Part shown: in pieces, positions 1 to 12,700 of the stretch
Numbering within the stretch: position 1 is the stretch's first letter
Layout of the letters: each line of letters opens with the position of its first letter
Source: Orobanche coerulescens
Lineage: Eukaryota; Streptophyta; Magnoliopsida; Lamiales; Orobanchaceae
Direction of reading: 5' to 3'
Assembly (NCBI GenBank): GCA_033398695.1
Contig: CM065818.1
Coordinates: 54,778,001 to 54,842,000 of the forward strand
DNA: 64,000 nucleotides
Notes under the pieces: model-generated
Seen by the model: the letters and a program-made list of their open reading frames with translations, nothing else
Database searches by the model: none
Told to the model about the DNA's origin: nothing
Position numbers and translations under genes: made by a program

Positions 1-706
1 GTGGTCATGAGCGTGTGCTATTTGTGTTAATTGTGAAAAGAAAAAACTGTTGAGAAAATGTGGTTCCGAATTGATGACTTTTAATAGTTTTCTATGAGAA
101 AATGCGCTTTGAGTTGAAAATTCTAAATGATTTTGTTTGAGAATTTAGGTTTGCCAAGATTGAGCTGCGAATCTCAAGGTGTTTGATTTCGTAAAAAACT
201 ACCTGAGGTATTGAAAGCGTTCACAAAACTTATTTAACGATACCAAGAGTTGAGTCGTAATAAGAATGAAAACCTTCTGGGATTTTTGGAATAATACTTT
301 AAAATTTGGTTTGTCTATTGTCTTGGTTTGTGTTTGGTGTACTTGCACTAATAATTTCAATGCTGACTCTTTTGAGGGTGTATACCTTGTTTATTCGATC
401 ATTCATAGTTCGTAAAGCAGTCATATGATCAATATAAAGTTGAAGATATATAATGATGCCAATCCCTCAGGAATTTTAGTATTTTATTTCTTTTTATAGA
501 GTACCGTATTTTAATTCTCTTGTTGTGTGTATTGAACCCTTGTACAAGTACAAAGATGTATATAAGAATATTCGAGTGTTGTTTGATTTCAACTTTCAAT
601 ATTTGATTTATTATTGTGTTGATTGATCTTGACGTTTTAGTATTATGGCATTTGATCTCGGTGGTCAAATATATCATTGAATTGTACTGTATATAGTTTT
701 ATAATC
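1..706. other. Unassigned AT-rich sequence
   Basis: I recognise no coding region, terminal repeat or RNA gene here. The base composition resembles the non-coding parts of the retroelements further right, so it may be eroded element interior, but no diagnostic motif was found. Confidence 0.4.
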
Positions 707-2945
707 TTTTTTTTGGAACAAAGAGCTTACTTTCTTATTATCCAAAACAAATAATTACAAAACGATCTGGAGATCCAGTTATGATCCCAAGCAACAAGAG
801 AAAGCCTAAGCTAATCATCAAAATCTCAATTGATGGCATACAGTTGCCAATTTTCTAGTCATTCTAGCCCTACCAGAAATATTTCTCAGAATACAATCAA
901 TAACATGCAAACCAATCACACTATCTTGGAATATGATTGCATTCCTCAAGTTACATAGCTCAAAAACTGTTTTAGGAAGGGCCATTTTCAATAGTTGTGC
1001 CTTTGGGCTTTTTCGTTTCACTGCCGTACATATCCATTATACCTCATGCTCCCAATATACAGGCTGTCTTCGAATCCCAATTCGCAGCAGCATATTTTCC
1101 CAGACTTTTTGTGTAAATGGACATGAAAAAAATAGGTGATCAATATCCTCAAGCTGAAAACAGAAACTACAATATCCATCAACCTGGACACCCCACTTTA
1201 GTAACCTGTCTTTTGTGGCAAGTCTCAGTCTCAAGCTCATCCAAACCATAAAACAGGATTCGGGTCGTGCTCTATTACCAAACAAAACCTTTCTCCAAAC
1301 CATCTTTGGCTTGACATCTCTCAACTCTTGATAAAATAATTTCGTAGAGAACTTATCCCCACTATGCAACCTGCCCCAAACTTGACTCTGTACAACACTC
1401 ACTCTTTGCTTCAAAATTGCCTTACTAATCCACGAGCAGTTATCTTTGGGGAGGTGCTCCATCACACTTACATTTCGAATGTAATACGCATGAATCTAGC
1501 GTACAACAATTTATCAGCTTTATCCCAAAAGTTACATAGTATTTTGGTCATAGTAGCTTTATTCCAATCTACTATGGACGTAACATTCAAACCTCCATCC
1601 ATTTTGGATCACACACACTATCCCAAGCAATTGGAGCTTTTCGACTCATCCCATCCATCCTTGTCCATAAGACAGATCTACACAATAATTCAATATGATG
1701 TAATACCTTCTTTGGCAAAGGGAAGATTTGCATCCAATAGCTCGTAATAGAGAACAAAACACTTCGAATGAGTTGCACTCGACCCGCATAGCTAAGTAAT
1801 TTAGACGACCAATGCTTTATTCTTGCTACAATCTTGTCAGTCAATGGTTTGCAAAGATGAATGGAAAGTTTCCTCATTGTAAGAGATACACCCAAATATC
1901 GAAAATGCATTTCACTAATGCCAAACCTAGTCAGCTGTCTAATTCTTTAATGCTCTTCCACAGTTTTACTCCACCAAAATGGATTTTGCATTTATTCCTA
2001 TTTGCTTTCAAACTTGTAGACCGTGAGAATTCCTCAAAAGTTCCCATCAGCAACTGAACAGACTCAATATCCCCTCTACAGAAAAGCAGTAAATCATCGG
2101 CAAAGCTGATGTTAATCACCCCAACCTTATCACACCTCAGATGAAAATTGAAATCTGGTTGGTTATACAACTTCATCATTTTTCTATGGAGATAATCCAT
2201 AACCAAAACAAAAAGCAAAGGGGAGATGGGATCCCCCTGCCTTATGCCCCCTCTTGCACACAAAGGTCGACTAGGAACTCCATTGATATTATATTGATAT
2301 GTCACAATCCTAACACACATAATTATCCAAGTGACAAACTATCTAGGAAAGTTCATTTCAACCATAATACCCTCCAAAGAGTCCCAATCCACCGTATCAT
2401 ACGCTTTTTGCATATCTACTTATATTATACACCGAGGTGAGATCTCTTTTCTCGAATATCCTCTCACAAACTCATGAGTAATGAGTATATTATCATGAAT
2501 GACCTTCCCCGGGACAAAAGCTGATTGGTTATCACTAACCACTGTCCCAATCACTTTTCTCGATCATTGAGTCAAAATCTTTGAAACGATCTTATATAAA
2601 GTTGTACAACACGATATAGGCCTCATTTCCTTCATTGTATTTGCATCTCTTGTTTTTGGGATCAATGTAAGTAATGTGCAATTAACATCCATGTACAATC
2701 TATTGCAATGGAAGAATTCTTGAACTGCATCTACAATTTCATGCTTAATTATCCCCCAGCTTACTTTGAAAAATTTGGAATTATACATATCTATCCCTAG
2801 GGCTTTGATATCCCAAATCCCTTTCAATGCTTGCAATATTTCATCCTCTGTCACTGCACTAATCATATTATCCCCCAATTCAGGACATAGCTGCTTACTT
2901 GATCTTAGAGCATCCAAATCCAGCCTAAATCTCCTGGTGAAGTGT
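707..2945 (-). mobile_element. 5'-truncated LINE (non-LTR retrotransposon)
   Basis: On the minus strand this reads as the 3' two kilobases of a plant L1-type LINE: reverse transcriptase, a zf-RVT type C-terminal domain, a short tail, then a poly(A) tail seen on the plus strand as the T-run 707-714. ORF1 and the endonuclease are absent, as expected for 5' truncation during target-primed reverse transcription. The 5' edge is placed near 2945, where similarity to LINE protein ends. I looked for a target-site duplication next to the T-run and beyond 2945 and found no convincing one, so either edge may be a few bases off or eroded. Confidence 0.85.
818..2917 (-). pseudogene. LINE reverse transcriptase remnant
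   Basis: Four open pieces together cover an RT. 2917-2564 holds the N-terminal fingers part (ending near PISCCTTLYKIVSKIL). 2320-1931 holds the palm, with GGIRQGDPISPLLFVLVMD and the catalytic FADDLLLF. 1910-1587 holds the thumb (RYLGVSL, then SYAGRVQLIRSVL). 1465-1037 holds the Cys-rich zf-RVT domain (YCSFCF...DIDHLFFSCPF...W), continuing to 818 after an in-frame stop. Three pieces share one frame and the 1910-1587 piece is in another, so at least two frameshifts plus several stops separate them. The copy is dead. In life this enzyme performs target-primed reverse transcription in the nucleus. Confidence 0.85.
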
Positions 2946-3188
2946 TATAGTTGATGGAGAGGGCTTGTATAGTCAAATTTTCGTGTTCAATTTTTATGGC
3001 TGTATTTAGCTAAGATTTTAATGGAATTTAATGGATTTGATAGATATTAATGGATTTTAATAGACTTTCATAAATTCTTTTTGATTTCAATTGACTTATA
3101 TCTATCAGAAGTTTATAGATTTTTATGGATTTTTATGGATTTTTATGAATTTCTAATGGATTTATTTTTCTCAAAAGATAGTAACCAT
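2946..3188. repeat. AT-rich low-complexity stretch
   Basis: Irregular short repeats of the type ATGGATTTTT dominate 3010-3165 (three near-tandem copies around 3117-3150). No coding potential is seen. It separates the LINE from the next repeat. Confidence 0.4.
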
Positions 3189-3766
3189 TAGTGCTATTAT
3201 CGGGTCGGTTCTGTCCGGGTTTGGACTTATTCGATCTCAACCCAATAAGCTTACCAGATAAATCCGGATCGAATCGATAAGCTTATCGGCCCAAATCTCG
3301 AACCTGAGACAGAACCGATAGTTATCGGGCGGGTATCTAGTCCAGCCCGATAAGAAAAATCAATTTGGCACAGGGCCAGATACCCGAACCCAAAACCCCA
3401 AACCTGAAAATTAAATAAATTTCAAAAAACTAAAAAAAAATCACTTATGCGTCAAGTTAAAAATGAATATATCACAAATAATTAACATGCAAGCAAGTAT
3501 TATGTATGATATGAATATAAGATGAATACCACACAAGAAAAATGCCGATTTGGAGGCTGAAACTCGTCAACTATCGTCAACTCATTAACGAAAATTACTT
3601 CAGTTTGGTATGACATAACTAAAGGGCAAACTATCGGGTAACTTTTCTGGTTAGCGGTGAGGTCTCTTATCGGTTTCAGTTTCAATTTCATTTTTCCTAT
3701 TCAGCCCGTTAACTTTCGGATGAGTCTCGGTTTCAGATATTTCGGTCTGGTTATCAGGTGTACTAC
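3189..3766. mobile_element. Possible degenerate hAT-like non-autonomous element
   Basis: Both ends are rich in TATCGG/CGGGT/CCGATA motifs in opposite orientation, as in the subterminal repeats of plant hAT non-autonomous elements. The outermost bases are loosely inverted (TAGTGC at the left, GTACTA at the right). No 8-bp target duplication is visible. The right edge abuts the point where the first ~25 bases of the RE1 5' LTR are missing. There is no transposase. Confidence 0.3.
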
Positions 3767-3978
3767 TTTTGTTTAATGTTATTTTATCCGAGTTATGTTG
3801 TACAGCGTGGAATCTGTACAGTATGGATAAAATAAATGAAGGACTGAGACATCTGTATTAGTATAATTGTCGTATTTGGTTGACAATTGTATTTGAGGAT
3901 ATAGTGTATTGTGTATACGTATTTGGTATATTGAATCGACGAGAAAGATCAGTGTTAATGTCCAAGTATAGAAGCCAT

Positions 3979-4494
3979 AACGTACGTTAAGCATATGAGC
4001 TTACTTACGTTAATTCCTAAAGGTTACGTACGTTAACATTAGGTCGTTACGTACGTTAAAGCATCAGGTGAGGTATAGTTGGCTGATCAGAGAGGACCTT
4101 GTCAAGCGTAGCGTACGTTAAGCATAGGAGCTTACGTACGCTAAGCTGCTAAGTGTTACGTACGCTACGTATAATGCATTACGTACGTAACGAGAAGAAT
4201 CGGAGAAAGGAATCAATACCTGCTATATGGAGCCCAGGTATCGGCTAGCGTGCCAAAGGATAAGTCAACTAGGTATTACGTACGCTATGCAGAGCATATT
4301 ACGTACGTAATATGAGCATATACTGTAGCAAGTCAACATACGTATTACGTACGCTATGGAACAAGTGTTACGTACGTTATGCAAGATACGAAGCAAGACA
4401 GTAAGTTCTGGAATGATGTTACATATGCTATGTAGAACCTGTAGCATGCGTAAGGAGCATTACGTACATTAATATGGATTGGGAACGTACGTAA
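3979..4494 (+). promoter_or_regulatory. RE1 5' LTR palindrome array, core ACGTACGT
   Basis: About fifteen full or one-off copies of TTACGTACGTAA or its variants (TTACGTACGCTA, TAGCGTACGTTA). Neighbouring centres are usually 23-24 bp apart: GTAC cores at 3982, 4005, 4028 and 4051, then 4113, 4136, 4160 and 4183. The array ends about 15 bp before the TATA box at 4509. Function is inferred from position; the repeats and spacing are seen directly. Confidence 0.85.
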
Positions 4495-4508
4495 TGAGCG
4501 GTGCAGAT

Positions 4509-4516
4509 TATAAAAT
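4509..4516 (+). promoter_or_regulatory. TATA box of RE1 5' LTR
   Basis: TATAAAAT directly follows the palindrome array and precedes a pyrimidine-rich start region. The same box lies at 10506-10513 in the 3' LTR. It marks the probable U3/R boundary. Confidence 0.65.
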
Positions 4517-6004
4517 AGGGTTCGGTCTTTCATTTCTTCACGAGGAGAAACATTGTTTTCCTTCCCTTCTTCGTCCCTCTGTGTATGTTAGTGAGATTTA
4601 GCCTCTTCTAACTCGATTATAAGCTTGAAAACATGGATTTGAGGCTAGGATATGAAGATATCAATGATCCTTGAGGTGTTTTATGGTGTTGTTCATGTTT
4701 TTGAGGTATGTTGATGAACTCTACACCTTGAATTCGGATGCTATCGTTGATGAATGATTCATATGAAGATGATTTTGATGTTGTTGTTATGATTCTTGAG
4801 GTTATGTGAATTGTATGATGATAAATGACTTGGATTATGAGTTGGATGATTATCTACATGTTATAGGATATCGGATTATGTTGTGTTGATGGCTATGAAC
4901 ATGGTTTCGAATCACTTAGTGTTCTTGAAGGACTTTTGATAAATAGAACATAGCAAGACAATCGTATGTTGAATTATCGATATTTTTAAATATAAAGATC
5001 GAATGTTCGTTAAGTAATGTTGATTGTAGTGGTAGAATTCGTATGTTCTTGATGAAATACGAATCATGATAAATAATTTGGAATCCGGAAAGATTATGAT
5101 TGATCATCGAATATGATTTCCTTCACATTCGTATCCGTAATCGTATTGTGGTTGAGAATTCGTAATTGTTTGAGTTGGATTGTTCGGACTTGTGTCTAAT
5201 CGAGATTTTTGTGAAATCGTTGGGTTTGTTGATCGGTTATATTGATTGTTAATAACGATTATCGGATTTCAGTTCGTATTATGGATATGAGTTTGTGATG
5301 GTTTGAATTATACTATTGGGTTTTGTATATGATCGCGGAATCATTGAGCCGTTGAGTTTGATTGATTGGTTATATTGGGAATTGATTATTATCGAATCTG
5401 TGTTAATTGATTACTTCAATAGGTTGTGATCATTGATCGTTGGTTATGATCGTCGACTAGAAAAGTGTGTTGTAGTCGTGTTCGAGAATGTTCGTGAAAT
5501 GCTTTGGTCAGGGCCGAGGAGCTCGTAGACGAAGGCAAGGAATTAGTAGCGGCTTCATCATCATCGTGTCGGTATCGAGGCAAGTTATTACTTGCACAAT
5601 TTATAATATTTAATGAATGGTTTCAGTTTCATTCGTTTATAAATCGTATAACATTGATTATAATTATGAACACTGGAGATTTGGGCGTTGTTTTCCTATT
5701 TTTGGGAATTAAATCATAATGTATATAATTTACTTTTGTTATTGGTATACTTGGGTATCGAGGATACATTGTGATAAAGACGGGGATATGAGTTCTCTAT
5801 AGTCCGTGATATATATGATCGTCGAATATGGAGGATGATCGTCAATGATGGTTTTTGACATCGAGATTGCTCTCGAAGGACTCAGTACAAGTACTCTAAT
5901 CATTTTTGTCATTTTGTGTCGATCATGTTGTGATGCATTTGTGTATTGTCATTGTCGTGCATTTGTGTATTGTTGTGACTATGCATTTGTGCATTGTTGT
6001 CGTA

Positions 6005-6245
6005 TGTCCACCTCGTGTTGATCTGACGGGATCATCTTGGGATCTATGCTAGCGTGCGCTGGATCATTGGACGGGTTTATCCACCTCGTGTTGGTCCGAC
6101 AGGATCATCTTGGGATCTATGCAGTGAATTCTAGATCGTCGGATTACCCATGTGTTATTATGCATATGTATATTATGGGTTATCCACCTCGTGTTGGTCT
6201 TTCAGGATCATCTTGGGATCTATACTGTGTGCGCTGGATCATCGG
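6005..6245 (+). repeat. Three-copy minisatellite in RE1 R-U5 (5' LTR)
   Basis: Three units start near 6007, 6080 and 6183. Each runs from TCCACCTCGTGTTG through a GGTCCGACGGGATC-type segment to GGGATCTATG. The same three units lie at 12001-12242 in the 3' LTR. Related segments occur in the equivalent downstream part of the RE4, RE5 and RE8 LTRs. Confidence 0.8.
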
Positions 6246-7267
6246 ATTTCCATGAGTATACATTGTTGTTATTGATGTGAACATATTGATGTCATCATGT
6301 GAGTATGCATTTGTAGGTCTTGTGTTAGGACCATGTCCGTGTGTTGTATTGGTCAGATCTCGGATTAGACTGACATGATTCATCGAGGCATTGCGTATCC
6401 TAAGGTATGTTCTGATCTTCTCCTTGGTATTTGTCTTTGATGGACAATCGATTTGATGATGTTATCCGATGGATCGAATTGGTCAGAGTTGGTATATTAC
6501 CGTATTACTAGTTATGATGATGTTTTGAGAATCTTGGGTATTGCTTGAGGTACCGTATGGATATTATGTTTGAGTTTATTGGTTAATCGAGATTACAAGA
6601 TGTGAAATGTGATAATGGTTATTCTGATGGGAATTATTATGAGTTTAGTAAAGTTGCGGCGGTAAGATTACATTGGTCGTATTCTTACGTAGTATTTTCA
6701 TTGGTATGTAATTATTGACGCGCCGTGATTGTTATCATTGTTGGATATTATGGCTGACCCCATTGTGGGATTTGTTTTTAGGTTCTTGGGTTATTGAGCT
6801 TTTAGCGCTCGTGAACAGATGAGCTTCCCAGAGGATACTGGCTATCGCATGTGTCTGTGAATCGAGTATTCCGATTATATGTTGTATTCCGCTGCTAGAG
6901 TATTTTAAATGGTTGTCTTTTCCGCTGCGTGAGTATTTCTTAAATGCCCTTTTGATTTTTGGAAACTTGAGTTATTTTGGAAATAGTTTTCTAAACTATT
7001 TTGTCGGTACGTGTAAGCGATAGCTTAACGTATGTTTTCAAACTGTTGAGTCTTGGCACTTCGAGCCTTGTAGTTTCAAACGAGATTTTACGACGGTTTG
7101 ATAAACGGATTTTATAAAATCTTCGAATGTTTTTAAAAGATAGTACCGTCGTTAGCCTCTTGGACGTTTGTAAATGTTTGCGAAAATGTCTTTTAGCCTT
7201 GTGGGTTCCGTCTCGGGGCCCACGACGCTGTAATATTCCTGGATGGCTCGGGGGCTGTTATAGAATA

Positions 7268-7300
7268 TGGTATCGGAGCTTAGGTTGAGAAAACCTAGGC
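7268..7300 (+). promoter_or_regulatory. RE1 primer-binding site (tRNA-iMet) and leader hairpin
   Basis: TGGTATCGGAGC matches the complement of the plant initiator tRNA-Met 3' end with one mismatch and starts five bases after the LTR. The overlapping 7278-7300 can fold into a 9-bp stem (GCTTAGGTT against AAACCTAGGC, with one G-U pair). An identical stem follows the PBS of RE8. Confidence 0.85.
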
Positions 7301-9701
7301 AGTTGGGTCGAGTCAAGTCGTATTTTTATCACGTCATTCGAGTTTTCGATTGACGAATATTAGAGCCCTGGGTTTTTGTTGTTCATTGGGGCTTGTGCGT
7401 TATGTGATTTACCAATGTGGTACTGGGGTTGTTGTAAACTTTTCCGAATAGTATTAACGTGTTTCTTCGGATAGAGATGTACTGTGTTCTCGAGTTGAAC
7501 TGAGTTTGCAAAATGTGTGTTTTGAAATTATCTGTGTCGAGTATTTTTCTAGAGTTGAGACATGTGCCAGTATCACGAGGAATCGTCGGCTTCACAATCT
7601 GTAAGTATTTGGATTTTTGAATTGCATTGAGATTTATTGCCCTTCTAAGTTGATATGATTTGAGGTTCAGAAAGATATTATGCGTTACAGTATGAGATGA
7701 CAGAGTTGGGACATGATTGATGATCTTGAGAAGCTATGATTTTGGAAATCAATATGTAGGTTAAACTTTGGAACGGAGTTGTGCATTTGGGAGAAATATT
7801 GTGGATTGTTAAGAAGAACATGTAGTCATGTTATTTCATTTTGAAATATATGAAACTATTTTTGAGTATTTGAAAATGATACTTTTCAAAATGAATGTTT
7901 TACGGATGTTTTACGGAAAATGATTTTTGGGCCGAGACCCAATCGATTTTGAAATAGTTTTATAACTCAGGACTTGGGGTCCAAAAGAGTTTTCTACTTT
8001 ATAAACTTCTTGTAATGTGGAACGGGATTGGGCTGAGACCCTAATGTTTCAAAAAGGCTTTACTGTTTTCTAAACTCTTGAGATTTGTAAAACACTTTAC
8101 TAATCGTTTATGCATTTTATTACTACCTTTCGAGGTTTTGATTTATTTGTTCAAATGAAACTTCTCGGGTAGTCTTTCGCTGTGTTTGATTTGTCGATTA
8201 TCCAACATTTTTTCATAGCATAGTTGAGGTGATCCAGGATGGGTTAATGGTTGAAGTTGCGTGTCATATGTGGAAAAGGAGTTTTTATCGGAGTCTATAC
8301 ATTAATATTTTGGAACTCTATCGTGTGGTTTTCCGATTGAATGTTAGTGGTTTTGGTGATGAGCCGAACTGGTATATAGGAGTATGGATGTAGTTAAGCA
8401 TTTGCATAATACCATTTTATTTAATCGTGTGTATTCGAAAAGAATTGTCATCTAGGACTTGACGTAAGCAAGCCGATTTAATTTTTCGAAAATTGATTTC
8501 GTGGTCTTACGAAAATTTATGTTTTGAGTTTTGAAATTCTTGAAGGAACTTTCAAAAATTTTTTTTCTTGACAAGACTATATGATTTCAAACTGGTTTTG
8601 AAAATGTGATTGATATACATATGAATTTAGTGCATAGTACATATCATGGTGGAGTTCTGAGTGTGACTCACGAACTGGATAATACATCAGTATGGTACGA
8701 TGAAAAGAGATTCGAACTTTAGTATGGTAGTTTGGTTATCCAGGAATGATCGGTTAGATGGTCAGATAAGAGAAATATGTTGCGTGTTGTAGATTCGTGT
8801 ATAGAATGTAATTTTAGAACTTCGGGTTTTGTGAAATCGGGACATGTGCTATGTGATTCTATTGGTATGGTAGTAGCACGATTTTACCATAGATATTTTT
8901 GAATGATTCCTTTGTAAGTGTGGATTTGGGGATGGTGAGCCCAGGATGGTTGTTTTGGGTATTGATTGGTCGTTCCCACTCCATGTAGGATGGAGTATGT
9001 TCGTCGGTTTGTGATTGGTTGTTCGTATGCCGAGGGGTATGTTCAACAGTTGGGTATGTGTCTTTGGGATCCACTGTATGTGATTTGTGTAACGTTTTGA
9101 TAATTTTATTCGTCCGTATATCTGTCTCTGTGGTTCTGTGTTCATCGTGTTGGAGCTTACCGTGTGAAGGTATTCTCGATTATTGTTGATCGTTCGTTGG
9201 TCATATTAAAGTTTATCATGTTGATGATATACTCGATTGTGTTTTGAGATTTGGATTGGTCGTATTGGAGTTTATCATGTCAATGGTATTCTCGGTTAAT
9301 TTATCGGTTGATCATTGTTAATGACCGTATGAGCGTTCAAATTTTATGTCGATGTTTAGGGATTTGTGTCATTGTTTTGGCAGTTGTTTCACAGATGTAT
9401 CGTGTATTACTCGTTTTATCAGGATCGGGACTGGATTGTGTAATCGGGCAGACATGATTTGACACGGATAGATTATTTCATCCGGAGATGATATATTTTG
9501 TTGAGACTCACGGAATTGTGATTGTAAGCGTATTGAGGCTTTATGGTGGAGTCACTTGCTAGTATCTCAGGAGATCGTCGACTTGGCGCATATGTAAGTA
9601 TAATGTTTTGGTCATTCGTTAATGATGATGATTGATCATTGTCATGATGGTTTCGGAATATTTTGGTTGAACGGTTGGTTTGTTTTTCTATGATGGATTT
9701 C
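7301..9701 (+). other. RE1 non-coding interior
   Basis: 2.4 kb between PBS and PPT without recognisable gag, protease, RT, RNase H or integrase on either strand. Open stretches are all under 100 codons and look like chance ORFs. Short GTGTTGGAG/TTTATCATGTTGATG-like phrases recur near 9150-9290. Confidence 0.6.
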
Positions 9702-9739
9702 AAGTTTCGAGGACGAAACTTATTTTAAGTGGTGTAGTA
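9702..9739 (+). promoter_or_regulatory. RE1 pre-PPT stem-loop and polypurine tract
   Basis: AAGTTTCG-AGGA-CGAAACTT (9702-9721) is a perfect 8-bp stem with an AGGA loop. It is followed by TTTTAAGTGGTGTAGTA up to the 3' LTR start at 9740. The layout matches the 3' end of Tekay/Del elements, where this region primes plus-strand synthesis. Confidence 0.8.
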
Positions 9740-12700
9740 TGTAATATCGGGAATTTCTATTACTATTGTTTAATGTTATTTTATCCGAGTTATGTTGTAC
9801 AGCGTGGAATCTGTACAGTATGTATAAAATAAACGAAGGACTGAGACATCTGTATTGGTATAATTGTCGAACATGGTCGACAATTGTATTTGAGGATATA
9901 GTGTGTTGTGTATTTGTTTTCGGTATATTGAATCGACGAGCAAGATCAGTGTAAATGACCAAGTATATAATCCATAACGTACGTTAAGCATATGAGCTTA
10001 CATACGTTAGTTCCTAAAGGTTACGTACGTTAACATTAGGTCGTTACGTACGTTAAAGCATCAGGTGAGATATAGTCGGCTGATCAGAGAGGACCTTGTC
10101 AAGCATAGCGTACGTTAAGCATAGGAGCTTACGTACGCTAAGATGCTAAGTGTTACGTATGCTACGTATAATGCATTACGTACGTAACACGAGGAATCAG
10201 ACAAAGGAATCAATATCTGCCATGTGGAGCCCACGTATCGGCTGGCGTGCCAAAGGATAAGTCAACTAGGTATTACGTACGCTATGCAGAGCATATTACG
10301 TATGTAATATGAGCATATACTGTAGCAAGTCAACGTACGTATTACGTATGCTATGGAACAAGTGTTACATACGTTATGCAAGATACGAAGTAAGACAGTG
10401 AGTTCTGTAATGATGTTACGTACGTTATGTAGAACCTGTAGCGTACGTAAGGAGCATTACGTACGCTAATATGGATTGGTAACGTACGTAATGAGCGGTG
10501 CAGATTATAAAATGGGGTTCGGTCTTTCATTTCTTCACAAGAAGAAACATTGTTTTCCTTCCCTTCTTCGTCCCTCTGCGTATGTTAGTGAGATTTAGCC
10601 TCTTCTAACTCGATTATAAGCTTGGAAACATGGATTTGAGGCTTGGATATGAAGATATCAATGCTCCTTGAGGTGTTTGATGGTATTGTTCATGTTCTTG
10701 AGGTGTGTTGATGAACTCTACACGTTGAATTCGGATTTTGATGTTATCGTTGATGAATGATTCGTATGAAGATGATTTTGATGTTGTTGTTATGATTCTT
10801 GAGGTTATGTGAATTGTATGATGATAAATGACTTGGATTATGAGTTTATCTACATGTTAAAGGATAGCAGATTATGTTGTGTTGATGGCTATGAACATGG
10901 TTTCGAATCACTTAGTGTTCTTGAAGGACTTTTGATAAATAGAACATAGCAAGACAATCGTATGTTGAATTATCGGTATTTTTAAATATGAAGATCGAAT
11001 GTTCGTTAAGTCATTTTGATTGTAGTGGTAGAATTCGTATGTTCTTGATGAAATACGAATCATGATAAACAATTTGGAATCCGGAAAGATTGTGATTGAT
11101 CATCGAATATGATTTCCTTCACATTCATATCCGTAATTGTATTGTGGTTGGGAATTTGTAATTGTTTGAGTTGGATTGTTCGGACTTGTGTCTAATTGAT
11201 ATTTTTGTGAAATCGTTGGGTTTGTTGATCGGTTATATTGATTATTAATAACGATTATCGGATTTCGGTTCGTATTATGGATATCAGTTTGTGATGGTTT
11301 GAATTATACTATTGGGTTTTGTATATGATCGCGGAATCATTGAGTCGTTGAGTTTGATTGATTGGTTATATCGGGAATTGATTATTATCGAATGTGTGTT
11401 AATTGACTACTTCAATAGGTTGTGATCATTGATCGTTGGTTATAATCGTCGACTAGAAAAGTGTGTTGCGGTCGTGTTCAAGAATGTTCGTGATTTGCTT
11501 TGGTCAGGGCCGAGGAGCTCGTAGACGAAGGCAAGGAATTAGTAGCGGCTTCATCATCATCGTGTCGGTATCAAGGCAAGTTATTACTTGCACAGTTTAT
11601 AATATTTAATGAATGGTTTCAGTTTCATTCGTTTATAATTCGTATAGCATTGATTATAATTGTGAACACTGGAGATTTGGGCGTTGTTTTCCTATTTTTG
11701 GGAATTAAATCATAATGTATATAATTTACTTTTGTTATTGGTATACTTGGGTATCGAGGATACATTGTGATAAAGACGGGGATATGAGTTCTCTATAGTC
11801 CGTGATATATCGGATCATCGAATATGGAGGAAAATCGTCAATGATGGTTTTTGATATCGAGATTGCTCTCGAAGGACTCGGTACAAGTACTCTAATAATT
11901 TTTGTCATTTTGTGTCGATCATGTTGTGATGCATTTGTGTATTGTCGTTGTCGTGCATTTGTGTATTGTTGTGACTATGCATTTGTGCATTGTTGTCGTA
12001 TGTCCACCTCGTGTTGATCTGACGGGATCATCTTGGGATCTATGCTAGCGTGTGCTGGATCATTGGACGGGTTTATCCACCTCGTGTTGGTCCGACGGGA
12101 TCATCTTGGGATCTATGCAGTGAATGCTGGATCATCGGATTACCCATGTGTTATTGTGCATATGTATATTATGGGTTATCCACCTCGTGTTGGTCTTTCA
12201 GGATCATCTTGGGATCTATGCTGTGTGCGCTGGATCATCACATTTCCATGAGTATACATTGTTGTTATTGATGTGAACATATTGATGTCATCATGTGAGT
12301 ATGTATTTGTATGTCTTGTGTTAGGACCATGTTCGTATGTTGTATTGGTCAGATCTCGGATTAGACTGACATGATTCATCGAGGCATTGCGTATCCTGAG
12401 GTATGTTCTGATCTTCTCCTTGGTATTTGTCTTTGATGGACAATCGATTATCGTATTAGAATTTGATGATGTTATCCGATGGATCGAATTGGTCAGAGTT
12501 GGTATATTACCGTATTACTAGTTATAATGATGTTTTTAGAATCTTGGGTATTGCTTGAGGTACCGTATGGATATTATGTTTGAGTTTATTGGTTAATCGA
12601 GATTACGAGATGTGAAATGTGATAATTGTTATTCTGACGGGAATTATTACGAGTTTAGTAAAGTTGCGGCGGAAAGATTACATTGGTCGTATTCTTACGT

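Larger units (their letters stand above)
3767..7262 (+). repeat. RE1 5' LTR (truncated at its start)
   Basis: It matches 9740-13272 along its length with scattered substitutions and a few short indels. The missing head corresponds to 9740 through about 9765. U3 holds the palindrome array and TATA box. The remaining ~2.7 kb after the TATA box is an unusually long R-U5 region with three tandem minisatellite units. Confidence 0.9.

Noticed and set aside
707..2945. Target-site duplication of the LINE
   Set aside because: Compared sequence next to the T-run and beyond 2945; only short chance matches.
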